Shown here: piece by piece, positions 63,800 through 64,000 of the stretch
Numbering within the stretch: position 1 is the stretch's first letter
Layout: every line of letters starts with the position of its first letter
Assembly: GCF_900188435.1 (NCBI RefSeq)
Contig: NZ_FYFA01000001.1
Span: 1,240,001-1,304,000 of the forward strand
DNA from: Marinobacter sp. es.048
GTDB taxonomy: Bacteria > Pseudomonadota > Gammaproteobacteria > Pseudomonadales > Oleiphilaceae
Reading direction: 5' to 3'
DNA length: 64,000 nucleotides
The notes under the pieces: generated by a model
What the model saw: only the letters and a program-made list of their open reading frames with translations
What the model was told of the DNA's origin: nothing
The model's database searches: none
Position numbers and translations under genes: made by a program

Positions 63800-64000
63800 T
63801 CAGTCAGCCTGGCTCAGGATGATCTGCCATTCCTCCTCGCTCACGGGCATCACCGAGAGCCGGTTACCCTTCCGAACCAAAGGCAGGTCTTCGAGCCCGG
63901 CCATGGATTTCAACTCATCCAGCGGGATCAGTCTTGGCAGGGTGCGAACATACTTCATGTCTACGGCTTGCCAGCGAGGCTTCTCAGCCGTGCTCTTGGC
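63800..64000 (-). CDS. EVE-domain protein, C-terminal part (partial)
   Basis: The last 66 codons are present; the rest lies beyond the window. The visible part reads PRWQAVDMKYVRTLPRLIPL followed by RKGNRLSVMPVSEEEWQIIL, the C-terminal half of the EVE domain (relatives of human THYN1), a PUA-like fold that binds modified bases in DNA or RNA. It is convergent with the permease gene 24 bases away. The role in this organism is unknown. Confidence 0.82.
   Translation of the reverse strand, partial: AKSTAEKPRWQAVDMKYVRTLPRLIPLDELKSMAGLEDLPLVRKGNRLSVMPVSEEEWQIILSQAD

Overview
The window reads as a chromosomal segment of a marine gammaproteobacterium, most probably Marinobacter or a close relative. 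This rests on protein content and on gene order shared with Pseudomonas: trmL, secB, a YibN-like rhodanese, gpmI, envC, ctpA, a YibQ-type deacetylase, hisFAHB, asmA, mutY, yggX and tRNA-Phe occur in one run. Most genes are housekeeping or catabolic. I saw no phage, integron, CRISPR array, toxin-antitoxin pair, defence island or biosynthetic gene cluster. Base composition was judged by eye only.

Layout. (1) 1-13.1 kb: arginine succinyltransferase (AST) pathway. The end of an alpha subunit is followed by astA, astD and astB on the + strand. A TetR regulator and a two-gene RND efflux cassette separate these from astE and a basic amino-acid ABC importer on the - strand. The importer has one permease ORF that looks like an in-frame HisQ-HisM fusion. 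(2) 13.2-22 kb: a GntR/FCD regulator divergent from a TRAP transporter (dctPQM), a GlcG-like protein and glcDEF, forming a 2-hydroxyacid (probably glycolate) uptake and oxidation unit with paired operators. (3) 22-28.2 kb: DUF4124 protein, LysE-type exporter, universal stress protein, and two phosphate transporters of different families facing each other. (4) 28.2-42.5 kb: the Pseudomonas-like core block. (5) 42.5-49.2 kb: thiolase, SDR, CCA-adding enzyme, TraF-like outer-membrane protein, and the FlgP/FlgT flagellar H-ring pair. (6) 49.2-55.7 kb: the complete suf operon (sufBCDSA-sufT-sufE) behind a promoter with a near-consensus IscR type 1 site. (7) 56-64 kb: trhP (yegQ), an isolated AraC HTH protein, fabAB, nnrS, sirB2, a voltage-gated channel with an acid-rich filter, a permease of unknown substrate, and the end of an EVE-domain gene.

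How the parts work together. Arginine enters through the ABC importer and is broken down by AST enzymes to glutamate and succinate; astC (the transaminase) is not in the window. Glycolate-type acids enter by TRAP and are oxidised by GlcDEF, with the GntR protein as likely sensor. The suf operon supplies Fe-S clusters, which MutY and GlcF need.

The most interesting signals are the HisQ-HisM fusion, two intergenic cloverleaf-like palindromes of different sequence but the same architecture (10238-10347 and 55825-55925), the way palindromic DNA supplies both the C-terminus and the open N-terminal extension of astE, the TFEDWTD channel filter, the IscR site, and several operator-like palindromes. 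None of these amounts to a demonstrably new multi-gene system.
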